In this document: positions 1-7,417 of the stretch, one piece after another
Numbering within the stretch: the first letter of the stretch is position 1
Layout: every line of letters starts with the position of its first letter
Origin: Acidobacteriota bacterium
Lineage (GTDB): Bacteria; Acidobacteriota; JAAYUB01; JAMOQF01
Length of the DNA: 13,214 nucleotides
Reading direction: 5' to 3'
Assembly (NCBI GenBank): GCA_027040585.1
Contig: JALULU010000095.1
Coordinates: 1 to 13,214, forward strand
Notes under the pieces: model-generated
Told to the model about the DNA's origin: nothing
Database searches by the model: none
Seen by the model: the letters and a program-made list of their open reading frames with translations, nothing else
Program-made: the position numbers and the translations under genes

Positions 1-1
1 T

Positions 2-766
2 ATATTTCTTACATATCTTCTTTCAGCATTTTTTTATATTCATAGTTTTCTATCTCAAAAGGATGACAAAAAAAGATGGGGTAGGTATTTTTTTCTAATA
101 GGCTTTTCTGCACATTTTATTTTTGAAATAATTATTATCCAAAAAATAGGATATATTCCCTTTTCGAGTGGGACAAGCGCTTTAGCATTTAGCGGATTTC
201 TGGTGGGTCTGGCATATCTATTAATGACCATATTTTCTAAAAGTGATGCATTTTCCTTTTTGGTTGTTCCTTTCATACTTTTTTCACAATTACTATACAC
301 CTTTTCAAATAGTGACTATGGGCCTTTGAAGGGAATTTTTGCTTCAAAATGGTTTCAAATTCATGTGTCCTTTGCACTGCTATCTTTTTCTTCCTTCCTT
401 TTTGGCTTTATAAGTGCTGCATTATACCTTATGCTTTATAGAGATTTATCTAAAAAGAAGTTTGGAAAATTTTATTTTGGTCTTAATTCTTTAGGGGAGT
501 TAAGTAAAAATTTATTTTTCTCAAATGTTTTTGGTTTAATATTTCTTATTTTTGCAATATATACAGGTCATAGATGGTTAAATGAAATAAATACCATTTT
601 AAAAGGTATAAATACAAGAATTTATGCTTCTTATTTTACATTTATTATTTATTTAATTATCCTTTTTTTAAAAATGTCAAAAAAATTGGGTGGGAAAAAA
701 TTTTCCATGTTTTCTATTCTGGGATTTGTCTTAATGGTAATTGCTTTTGCTTTTGGAGGGAAATAA
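2..766 (+). CDS. CcsA/HemX-family cytochrome c assembly membrane protein, 5'-partial
   Basis: The frame is open from base 2 to the TAA at 764-766, giving 254 visible residues, so the start lies upstream of the window. Probably only part of the first membrane helix is missing. The protein is almost entirely hydrophobic helices, about seven or eight, with short charged loops. Three histidines sit where this family has them: in an early helix (SAHFIFE), before the middle helix (FQIHVSF), and in a GHRWLNE loop resembling the W-rich loop of CcsA. Known members either handle heme for cytochrome c maturation (CcsA/ResC) or, when next to hemA as here, are called HemX and influence glutamyl-tRNA reductase levels. 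The gene ends 3 nt before hemA and its last codons carry the hemA ribosome site. The family call is firm; the choice between HemX and CcsA role is inferred from context. Confidence 0.8.
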   Translation: MFLTYLLSAFFYIHSFLSQKDDKKRWGRYFFLIGFSAHFIFEIIIIQKIGYIPFSSGTSALAFSGFLVGLAYLLMTIFSKSDAFSFLVVPFILFSQLLYTFSNSDYGPLKGIFASKWFQIHVSFALLSFSSFLFGFISAALYLMLYRDLSKKKFGKFYFGLNSLGELSKNLFFSNVFGLIFLIFAIYTGHRWLNEINTILKGINTRIYASYFTFIIYLIILFLKMSKKLGGKKFSMFSILGFVLMVIAFAFGGK

Positions 767-769
767 TAG

Positions 770-2056
770 GTGGATATTGATAAAATATTTTCTGTAATTT
801 TTACATATAAAAAGGCTCCTATAGAGTATAGGGAAAAAATTTCCATACATAAAGATGAATTACCTTTAGTCTTAAATGAATTTAAAAATAAAAACTTTAT
901 AGAAGAAATATTTATTTTGTCTACATGTAATAGAACTGAGTTTTATTTTGTATCTTCAGAAGAAGAAAAATGTGTCAATTTTCTCAAGAAATATGTTGAG
1001 ACAAAGGTAAATGAAAAAATGTCTTATTTTGATGTACTTTCTGGTGAAGAGATGGTAATCCATATTTTTGAGGTGGCAGGGGGGCTTGATTCCATGATTC
1101 TTGGGGAACCACAAATACTTGGACAGGTTAAGGAAGCTTATAATGTTTCACTAAAACAAAAATCAGTTGGTATAGTTTTAAATCAACTATTACAAAAGGC
1201 AATAAGGTGTGGAAAAAGGGTTAGAAATGAAACTGAAATAGGGTTTGGGGCTGTATCTGTAAGTTTTGCAGTTGTTGAACTTGCTAAAAAAGTTTTTGGA
1301 AATCTTTCTGGAAAGAATGCCACCATTATAGGTGTTGGAGAGATGGGGAAACTCTGTGCAAATCACCTTGTGGAAAATGGAATTGAAAAACTTTTTCTCT
1401 GTAATAGAACGTATGAAAAAGCCGTAGATTTTGTTAGAGAACTTGGCAGAGGCGAGGTTGTTTCATTTGATAATTTGTGGGATGCCATTTCAAAATCACA
1501 TATAATAATATCTTCTACCTCAGCTGAGAAATATATCATTACGTATAATGAGTTTAAGAAAAATTTTACAAAAAAATATCCTGAAGTATTTATTGCTGAT
1601 ATTGCCATACCAAGAGATATAGATCCTGAAATTGGAAAAATAGATGGGTTATTTCTTTTTGATATAGACGATTTAAAAGGTGTAATTCAAAAAAATATTG
1701 AAAAGAGAAAAAGAGAGGCTAAGAAGGCAGGTGAGATAATATTTCAAGAGGTAGGGAAATTTATTTCATGGATAAGGGGACTTGAAGTAAAAGATATTGT
1801 GATTTCACTTCGTAATAAAATGTTGTCAATAAAAGAGGAAGAACTAAAAAAATATCACTTTAAGAGTGAGGATGAGAAATTAATTGCTGAAAAGATTGCC
1901 CATAACCTGACAAATAAATTTTTACATTTTCCACTTTCATATTTAAAAAAGGTCCCATATGAAGATATGGCGATTTATTCTGAAATTTTAAAAAGTATCT
2001 TTAGATTGGAGGAAGAAATTGAAAAAGAAGGTGATTGTAGGGACAAGGGGAAGTAA
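770..2056 (+). CDS. hemA: Glutamyl-tRNA reductase
   Basis: HemA reduces glutamate on tRNA-Glu to glutamate-1-semialdehyde with NADPH, the first committed step of C5-pathway tetrapyrrole synthesis in the cytoplasm. At 428 residues it has normal family length. The catalytic cysteine is Cys53 in LSTCNRTEFY. The substrate-domain signature GGLDSMILGEPQILGQVK spans about 104-121. The NADPH-binding Rossmann loop is GVGEMG at 188-193, and a helical C-terminal dimerisation domain follows from about residue 320. The start is GTG at 770, preceded by GGAGGG at 755-760. The gene follows the HemX-like gene by 3 nt and overlaps hemC by 38 nt, so translational coupling is likely. Heme usually controls HemA stability or amount, but no such signal is visible here. 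Confidence 0.97.
   Translation: MDIDKIFSVIFTYKKAPIEYREKISIHKDELPLVLNEFKNKNFIEEIFILSTCNRTEFYFVSSEEEKCVNFLKKYVETKVNEKMSYFDVLSGEEMVIHIFEVAGGLDSMILGEPQILGQVKEAYNVSLKQKSVGIVLNQLLQKAIRCGKRVRNETEIGFGAVSVSFAVVELAKKVFGNLSGKNATIIGVGEMGKLCANHLVENGIEKLFLCNRTYEKAVDFVRELGRGEVVSFDNLWDAISKSHIIISSTSAEKYIITYNEFKKNFTKKYPEVFIADIAIPRDIDPEIGKIDGLFLFDIDDLKGVIQKNIEKRKREAKKAGEIIFQEVGKFISWIRGLEVKDIVISLRNKMLSIKEEELKKYHFKSEDEKLIAEKIAHNLTNKFLHFPLSYLKKVPYEDMAIYSEILKSIFRLEEEIEKEGDCRDKGK
2008..2012 (+). promoter_or_regulatory. Ribosome binding site deciding the TTG start of hemC
   Basis: A GGAGG core lies inside the end of hemA, 6 nt upstream of TTG at 2019. This spacing favours TTG over the in-frame GTG at 2031, which has only a poor purine run upstream and would shorten the first beta strand. 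Confidence 0.7.
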
Positions 2057-2912
2057 ACTTGCACTAACCCAGACAAAAATGGTTGTTGAAAGCTTGAAAA
2101 AACTTTTTCCTGATTTGTCCTTTGAAATAAAAATTATTAAGACAAGTGGAGATTTATTTAAAAAATCTCTTAAGGATGCCCCGGAAAGAGGGTTATTTAC
2201 TAAGGAAATAGAGAGAGCACTATTTGAATTTGAAATAGATATGGCAGTTCATTCTTTTAAAGATATGGAAGTGGAAGAACTAAAAGGGCTAACCATTGGG
2301 GCTATTCCTGAAAGGGAGGATGTTAGGGATGTTTTAATAACAAGGGATGGAAGAGCATTTGATGAAGTTAAAGAGGGCGCAGTTATTGGCACTGGATCCC
2401 CTCGTAGAATAAGTCAGCTTGAAAAGTTTGGATTTAAATTTAAAGATATAAGAGGAAATGTTGATACAAGGTTAAAAAAATTAAATGAAGGTGAATATGA
2501 CGGCATTGTTCTTGCACTTTCCGGTTTAAAAAGGCTTGGTATGAATCATTTTGAGAAATTTGCCTTACCTGTTAATGTTTTGGTACCTTCCCCGGGACAG
2601 GGAGCTCTTGCGATTGAAATAAGGGAAGAAGATACTTTTTTAAGTGGTTTGCTATCTAAGGTAAATCATAGAGAGAGTGAAATTGGAGCAAAATTTGAAA
2701 AATTATTTTTAAAGGAAATGGGAGGGGGGTGTCATCTTCCTATTGGTGCTTATTGTGAAGTAAATCTAAAAAATGATACCCTTAAATTTCTGGCATTTTT
2801 TGAGGAAAGAAGAGTAAAATATAAATCTACTGTATTCTTAGAATATTTTGAGAATTTGACATTTGATAAGGTATTCTCAGAGGTTATGAAAAACAGAGAG
2901 GTAATTTTATGA
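2019..2912 (+). CDS. hemC: Hydroxymethylbilane synthase (porphobilinogen deaminase)
   Basis: HemC joins four porphobilinogen units into hydroxymethylbilane using a covalently attached dipyrromethane cofactor. At 297 residues it is slightly shorter than the usual 305-315. Signatures appear in order: GTRGSKLALTQT (8-19), the catalytic-Asp region VHSFKD with Asp82, GTGSPRR (124-130), RGNVDTR (145-151) and PSPGQGALAIE (190-200). The cofactor-carrying Cys238 lies in GGGCHLPIG. The start is TTG, chosen for its GGAGG at the right spacing; it overlaps hemA by 38 nt. The stop overlaps the next gene's start as ATGA. The next gene is unrelated to heme, so hemD and hemB must lie elsewhere or upstream. 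Confidence 0.96.
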   Translation: MKKKVIVGTRGSKLALTQTKMVVESLKKLFPDLSFEIKIIKTSGDLFKKSLKDAPERGLFTKEIERALFEFEIDMAVHSFKDMEVEELKGLTIGAIPEREDVRDVLITRDGRAFDEVKEGAVIGTGSPRRISQLEKFGFKFKDIRGNVDTRLKKLNEGEYDGIVLALSGLKRLGMNHFEKFALPVNVLVPSPGQGALAIEIREEDTFLSGLLSKVNHRESEIGAKFEKLFLKEMGGGCHLPIGAYCEVNLKNDTLKFLAFFEERRVKYKSTVFLEYFENLTFDKVFSEVMKNREVIL

Positions 2913-3784
2913 AGAGAAAATTGTTTTTTATTTTTTTATTTTTTTTACTTACTTTATTTGTTTTTCCTAAGAATAAAGTGAAATTTAAATGTTCCAAATT
3001 GGGAAATATGGATTTTTCAAAATATAAGAAATTTCTGAAAAGTGGGATTAAAATTTTAGATTTTATGCCCGGGGGCAAAATTAATATTAGTCTTTTATAT
3101 CCTGGTAGTATAAAAATTAAGGGATGGAAGAAACCTAAGCTTGAAGTTAAGTATTTAATAACATCTTATGGTAAAACTGAAAAAATTGCAGAGGAGAATA
3201 TAGAAAAAATTTATCCGAGAATAGCAGTTGGCGATTTTGATGGTTTAATTGAGACTGTGGAATCAGGTAATGGAGTTATTGGGAGGGTTGACTATGTAAT
3301 TTGTATTCCAAAATTTAGAACTGATTTAAAAATTGATGTGTCAGATGGCTTTGTGGATATAACAGATGTAAATGGATGGATAGAGATAACTGATTGCAAA
3401 GGCTATTTAAAATTCAAAAATTTAAGAGGTTATGTTTCTGCAGCTACAAAAAAAGGTGATATTCTTGCCATATTAAATGGAAACAGGTGGGAAGGATTGA
3501 CATTTTCGGCAAGAACTTTTGATGGGGATGCAACTATTTTTATGCCGGTGAAATATGATGTAGATTTGACATTAATATCCCTAAAAGGAAAGATTAACGT
3601 CGATTATCCTCCGATGGTTGTGGATGGAGAAGAGTATAAACTTATACCCACAAAAAAGAAAGGTGGAGAGGGCTTAACTCAAACACTTGGCGAGGGTGGT
3701 CCACCTGTTATGATTCAATCTGATGTGGGAAATATAAGTTTAAGGCAATATGATCCAAAATTGGAATATGTTGAAGATAAATAG
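2909..3784 (+). CDS. Exported DUF4097-like beta-repeat protein, function unknown
   Basis: The 291-residue product begins with MKRK and a strongly hydrophobic phenylalanine-rich segment (about 5-20), a signal peptide or N-terminal anchor. No lipobox is evident. From about 55 to 235 it is a series of short beta strands with repeated 'D(V/I).DGFVDITDVNGWIEI' style turns. This pattern is typical of the right-handed beta structure of DUF4097/DUF4098 'putative adhesin' proteins. Residues 250-268 are Lys- and Gly-rich and probably flexible. No catalytic motif is visible. The start ATG overlaps the hemC stop as ATGA and the stop is 15 nt before hutH, so it is an operon member. The fold assignment is by pattern only and the function is unknown. 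It probably acts in the periplasm or at the cell surface. Confidence 0.7.
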   Translation: MKRKLFFIFLFFLLTLFVFPKNKVKFKCSKLGNMDFSKYKKFLKSGIKILDFMPGGKINISLLYPGSIKIKGWKKPKLEVKYLITSYGKTEKIAEENIEKIYPRIAVGDFDGLIETVESGNGVIGRVDYVICIPKFRTDLKIDVSDGFVDITDVNGWIEITDCKGYLKFKNLRGYVSAATKKGDILAILNGNRWEGLTFSARTFDGDATIFMPVKYDVDLTLISLKGKINVDYPPMVVDGEEYKLIPTKKKGGEGLTQTLGEGGPPVMIQSDVGNISLRQYDPKLEYVEDK

Positions 3785-3799
3785 GGAAGGTGGTAAAAA

Positions 3800-5299
3800 A
3801 TGAGAAAAAAAATAACTTTGGATGGAAGCAATTTAAGTATAGAAAATCTATATAGAATCGCCATTGGTGAAAGCCCTGTGTCTTTGAGTCGTAGTGCATT
3901 AAAAAAAGTAGAGAAGACAAGAAAATTTATTGAAGAATTTATCCAAAAGGACATTCCCATTTATGGTGTTACAACAGGATTTGGAAAACTAAGCAATAAA
4001 AAAATAGATATGGATTCTCTTGGCGAACTTCAAAAAAATCTTGTGAGGTCTCATGCGGCAGGTGTTGGAGATCCTTTTAGTGAAGAAGAAGTAAGAGCTG
4101 CGATGGCTGTAAGGATAAATGTATTATTAAAAGGCTTTTCCGGTGTAAGACCCATTGTAATTGAAACACTTGCTGAAATGTTAAATAGAGGTGTTATCCC
4201 CTATATACCTGAAAAGGGATCTGTTGGAGCAAGTGGCGATCTGGCTCCTTCAGCACACCTTTCCCTTGTGTTAATTGGGGAGGGAAAAGCATTTTATAGA
4301 GGTGAGTTATTAGATGGAAAGAAGGCTCTGGATGAAGCGGGTATAAAGCCTTTAGATCTTGAAGCGAAGGAGGGGCTTGCACTTTTAAACGGAACTCAAT
4401 TTATGGCAGGAATAGGTTCATATTATCTTTTTGAAATTTCAAACCTTTTTAGAGTTGCAAATATTACTGCAGCCCTTTCAAATGACGTATTGCTTGGAAC
4501 AGATAAACACTTTGATAAAAAAATTCAAGGTGTTAGGCCCCATAGGGGACAGTCGCTTGTGGCAGCAACCATTTTGAAGTATTTAAATGAGAGTGAACTT
4601 AGAAAATCACATATAAATTGTGATAGGGTTCAGGATGCCTATGCTTTAAGATGTATTCCCCAGGTATATGGTGCTGTGTTTGATACTAAAGAATACGCAA
4701 AATCTGTATTTGAAATTGAAATAAATTCAGCTACAGATAATCCATTAATTTTCCCGGAAGCTGGAGAAGTAATTTCTGGCGGAAATTTTCACGGTGAACC
4801 TGTTGCTTTTGTGCTTGATTTTCTATCCATTGCCTTAAGTGGGATGGGTGCAATGATTGAAAGGCGAATTGAAAGAATGGTAAATCCAGATTTAAGTGAG
4901 GGTCTGCCTCCATTTTTAGTGAAAAATCCAGGATTAAACTCTGGATTTATGATTGCACATGTGACAGCTGCAGCACTTGTAAATCAAAATAAAATATATT
5001 CTCATCCATCTTCTGTTGATTCTATACCCACAAGTGCAAACAAAGAAGATCACCTGAGTATGGGAATGAATGGGCTTTTAAAACTAAGGGAAATCTTCAA
5101 AAATTTGAAATATCTTGTGGCCATAGAACTCCTTGCAGGGTGTCAGGCACTTGATTTTAGAAGACCTTATAAGACTTCTCCTTTTTTAGAGGATATTTAT
5201 GCAAAGGTGAGAGAAACTGTACCTTTTATGGAAAAAGACAGAAACATTAGCGAGGATATTTTGAAAGTTATGAACTTAATAGATGAGAGGGTAATCTAA
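3800..5299 (+). CDS. hutH: Histidine ammonia-lyase (histidase)
   Basis: HutH deaminates L-histidine to trans-urocanate and ammonia, the first step of histidine breakdown. The 499-residue length is normal. The Ala-Ser-Gly triad that self-cyclises into the MIO prosthetic group is at 144-146 within GSVGASGDLAPS. Other active-site positions match bacterial histidases: Tyr55 (YGVTTGFG), Asn197 (LLNGTQ), Tyr281 and Arg284 (QDAYALRC), GGNFHG at 327-332, and Glu416 in TSANKEDH. The Ser84-His85 pair (RSHAAG) is the selectivity pattern of histidases, not of tyrosine or phenylalanine lyases. ATG 3800 follows AGGTGG at 3788-3793. No hutU, hutI or other hut genes are visible; it sits between a surface protein gene and queD, which it directly abuts. 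Confidence 0.93.
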   Translation: MRKKITLDGSNLSIENLYRIAIGESPVSLSRSALKKVEKTRKFIEEFIQKDIPIYGVTTGFGKLSNKKIDMDSLGELQKNLVRSHAAGVGDPFSEEEVRAAMAVRINVLLKGFSGVRPIVIETLAEMLNRGVIPYIPEKGSVGASGDLAPSAHLSLVLIGEGKAFYRGELLDGKKALDEAGIKPLDLEAKEGLALLNGTQFMAGIGSYYLFEISNLFRVANITAALSNDVLLGTDKHFDKKIQGVRPHRGQSLVAATILKYLNESELRKSHINCDRVQDAYALRCIPQVYGAVFDTKEYAKSVFEIEINSATDNPLIFPEAGEVISGGNFHGEPVAFVLDFLSIALSGMGAMIERRIERMVNPDLSEGLPPFLVKNPGLNSGFMIAHVTAAALVNQNKIYSHPSSVDSIPTSANKEDHLSMGMNGLLKLREIFKNLKYLVAIELLAGCQALDFRRPYKTSPFLEDIYAKVRETVPFMEKDRNISEDILKVMNLIDERVI

Positions 5300-5671
5300 A
5301 TGTGGGAGATATGTGTGGAAGATGATTTTTCTTCAGCCCATCAATTAATTGGGTATGAAGGTAAATGTGAAAAATTACATGGTCACAATTGGAGAGTTAT
5401 CTTGTGTGTCAAGTGTTTAAAAACCAATGAGATTGGCATTGGGATGGATTTTAAAAAACTTAAAATAATTTTAAAAAATATTTTAAATGAATTGGACCAT
5501 AAAGTATTAAATGAAATTGGCTTTTTTAAGGAAGGGAATAATCCATCTGCGGAAAATATTGCCTATTACATTTTTAATAAAGCAGCTGAATTGATAAAAG
5601 ATAAAAATACTATTATTAAAAGTGTTACAGTATATGAGACGCCAATAACATATGTTAAATATGAAGGATAA
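5300..5671 (+). CDS. queD: 6-carboxy-5,6,7,8-tetrahydropterin synthase
   Basis: QueD converts 7,8-dihydroneopterin triphosphate to 6-carboxytetrahydropterin, the second step towards preQ0 and queuosine. The 123 residues form a single T-fold domain. Zinc ligands are His14 (FSSAHQL), His27 and His29 (LHGH). The catalytic Cys23 sits in the C-x3-HGH arrangement that marks QueD rather than other pterin synthases. Further family marks are GMDF (48-51), LDHKVLN (65-71), PSAEN (82-86) and the late glutamate of VYETP (Glu113). Its ATG follows the hutH stop with no gap, with GAGGG at 5287-5291 inside hutH as ribosome site. Its end overlaps queC, so the two pathway enzymes are made together. QueE, the intervening step, is not in the window. 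Confidence 0.95.
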   Translation: MWEICVEDDFSSAHQLIGYEGKCEKLHGHNWRVILCVKCLKTNEIGIGMDFKKLKIILKNILNELDHKVLNEIGFFKEGNNPSAENIAYYIFNKAAELIKDKNTIIKSVTVYETPITYVKYEG

Positions 5672-6353
5672 AAAATATAAAAAAGGACTTGTGTTGGTAA
5701 GCGGTGGTATGGATAGTGCTGTATGTGCTTCCATAGCCAATGTTGATTGCAATGACCTCTTCTTTTTGCATATTGACTATGGTCAGAGAACTGAAAGAAA
5801 AGAGAGGGAATGTTTTTTGAACCTTTGTAAATTTTTTGGCGTTATGGAATATAAGATTTTAAGAATGGAACACTTTAAAATTTTTGGTGGGTCTTCACTT
5901 GTGGATAGAACTATTGAGGTTGAAAAGGGAGATGTGGACAGAAAGGATATACCCACTTCTTATGTTCCATTTAGGAATGGAAATTTTTTGAGTATTGCTA
6001 CCTCTATAGCAGAGGTACTTAAATGCGACGCCATTTATATCGGAGCTGTGTATGAAGACAGCTCAGGATATCCAGATTGTCGGCCTGAATTTTATAAAGC
6101 TTTTCAAAGAGTTGTTGAGGTAGGTACGAAGCCAGAAACGAAAATTAAAATTGAAACACCTGTGATTTATATGAAAAAAAGTGAAATTGTAAAAAAGGGC
6201 TTTTCACTTGGTACACCTTTTCAATATACCTGGTCTTGTTATAAAAATGAAACCGTCGCATGTGGTGAATGTGATAGTTGCCTTTTGAGATTAAGAGCCT
6301 TTAAAGAGGCCGGTATGGATGATCCAATACCTTATAAAAGTGGAGGTTTTTAA
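5652..6353 (+). CDS. queC: 7-cyano-7-deazaguanine (preQ0) synthase
   Basis: QueC is an ATP-dependent enzyme converting 7-carboxy-7-deazaguanine and ammonia to preQ0 for queuosine tRNA modification. The 233-residue length is typical. The PP-loop SGGMDS is at 17-22, HIDYGQR at 40-46, VPFRNGNFLSIA at 105-116, and the GAVYEDSSGYPDCRPEF block at about 131-147. The zinc site is Cys196, Cys204, Cys207 and Cys210 in the C-x7-C-x2-C-x2-C pattern at the C-terminus. The start is uncertain: ATG 5652 overlaps queD by 20 nt and ATG 5661 by 11 nt. Neither has a convincing ribosome site, so reinitiation after queD is likely. The stop abuts the next ATG. Confidence 0.95.
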   Translation: MLNMKDKKYKKGLVLVSGGMDSAVCASIANVDCNDLFFLHIDYGQRTERKERECFLNLCKFFGVMEYKILRMEHFKIFGGSSLVDRTIEVEKGDVDRKDIPTSYVPFRNGNFLSIATSIAEVLKCDAIYIGAVYEDSSGYPDCRPEFYKAFQRVVEVGTKPETKIKIETPVIYMKKSEIVKKGFSLGTPFQYTWSCYKNETVACGECDSCLLRLRAFKEAGMDDPIPYKSGGF

Positions 6354-7358
6354 ATGAGGAGATTTTTTTTGTTAACTATTTCTTTTTTGCTTTCATCAAT
6401 ATTAGTTTTTGGTTCTTTCTTTTACTTACTTGATATAAAAGTTACCGATAATTCTTCTGGACAACCTATTTCAGATGTTTTAGTTAAGCTGAAAGACCTT
6501 GAGAAGGGAAGGTCTTTTAAAGGCAAGACAGATAAAGATGGTAAAGTTTCATTTAGAATACCTGTTGGTGAATATCTATTAGTTCTTGAGAAAAATGGTT
6601 ATAGGCCAATTGAAATTCCACATTATTATACTAAATCTACAAAAGATGAGGAAAAACTTGAGTTTAAAATGGAAAAAGGAAGTGGAATTGTTTTTTCTGA
6701 ACTTACAAAAAAGCAAATTGAAGAACTGAAGAAAAAACAGGCTGAATATGAAAAGTTTAAAAAATTAAAGGGAAAAATAAAGGAATTGTTTAATGAAGGT
6801 GTGAAATTAAAAAAAGAGGGAAAATATGATCTTGCAATAGGGAAATTTAACGAAGCCCTTAAACTAAATGCAAAACAACCAAATATATTAGAACACCTTG
6901 CAGATACTTACTTTTTAAAAGGAGATTACAACAATTCTATAAAGTTTTATGAAAAGGCAATTGCAATAGCGCCAGATAGTAGCGAACTTCACACTAATTT
7001 AGGAAATGTGTATTTTAAAATGGGAAATACTGCAAAGGCCAAAGAAGAGTTTGAAACTGCAATAAGTAAAGATCCTTCAAAGGGTGATGTGGGATATTAT
7101 AATCTTGGTGTTTTATTTTTGAATAAAGGTGATACAAAGAGTGCAGCAGGTTATTTTGAAAAATCAATAATGGTAAATAAAAAATATGCAAAACCTTACT
7201 ATCAACTTGGAATGTGTGAGATAAATAGTGGTAATTACAAAAGGGCAAAAAAATTGCTTGAGACATATTTAAAACTTGCACCAAATGGAAATTATGCAAA
7301 TCAGGTTAAACAGATTTTACCTGAGATTGAAAAATTGATGGGTCCTTCTAAAAAATAA
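6354..7358 (+). CDS. Exported protein with carboxypeptidase-regulatory-like domain and TPR repeats
   Basis: The 334-residue product starts with an MRR plus hydrophobic segment (about 4-24), which reads as a signal peptide or membrane anchor. Residues 25-107 look like a carboxypeptidase-regulatory-like beta sandwich (VTDNSSGQPISDVLVKL, then GKTDKDGKVSFRIPVGEY). A charged helical linker at about 115-143 is probably coiled. About five tetratricopeptide repeats follow (144-175, 178-209, 212-243, 247-278, 281-312), with the usual G/A-Y-F-A-P spacing and 'AIAIAPDSSELHTNLGNVY' style joins. TPRs mediate protein-protein contacts, probably in the periplasm here; the partner is unknown. GGAGG at 6342-6346, inside the end of queC, is 7 nt from the ATG. 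It is the last gene of the upstream unit, and the 3' end carries one arm of an inverted repeat. Confidence 0.85.
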   Translation: MRRFFLLTISFLLSSILVFGSFFYLLDIKVTDNSSGQPISDVLVKLKDLEKGRSFKGKTDKDGKVSFRIPVGEYLLVLEKNGYRPIEIPHYYTKSTKDEEKLEFKMEKGSGIVFSELTKKQIEELKKKQAEYEKFKKLKGKIKELFNEGVKLKKEGKYDLAIGKFNEALKLNAKQPNILEHLADTYFLKGDYNNSIKFYEKAIAIAPDSSELHTNLGNVYFKMGNTAKAKEEFETAISKDPSKGDVGYYNLGVLFLNKGDTKSAAGYFEKSIMVNKKYAKPYYQLGMCEINSGNYKRAKKLLETYLKLAPNGNYANQVKQILPEIEKLMGPSKK

Positions 7359-7395
7359 TTTTGTTATTAATAATCGCTAATTTACTTTTTAGAAG
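7345..7395. repeat. Inverted repeat with 10-bp arms at the end of the TPR gene
   Basis: CTTCTAAAAA at 7345-7354 is matched exactly by TTTTTAGAAG at 7386-7395. The 31-nt loop itself contains the perfect palindrome TTATTAATAA (7364-7373). The left arm covers the last codons of the TPR gene and the right arm lies in the gap before the kinase gene. It could be a weak AT-rich terminator or a regulatory stem. No T-tract follows, so an intrinsic terminator is doubtful. Confidence 0.45.
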
Positions 7396-7409
7396 AAATA
7401 TTATATATT
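7381..7409 (+). promoter_or_regulatory. Possible sigma-70 promoter for the kinase-plsC pair
   Basis: TTTACT (7381-7386) and TATATT (7404-7409) are 17 bp apart, matching the consensus at 4 of 6 and 5 of 6 positions. The -10 box would end only 8 nt before the ATG at 7418. Transcripts would then be leaderless or nearly so, fitting the lack of a ribosome site. In DNA this AT-rich the match could be chance. Confidence 0.3.
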
Positions 7410-7417
7410 AATCTATT

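Noticed and set aside
2031..2033. GTG as alternative hemC start
   Set aside because: It lacks a good ribosome site, while TTG 2019 has GGAGG 6 nt upstream and keeps the first beta strand complete.
5640..5700. Possible preQ1 riboswitch ahead of the que genes
   Set aside because: QueD and queC are preceded directly by coding sequence with no leader space for an aptamer.
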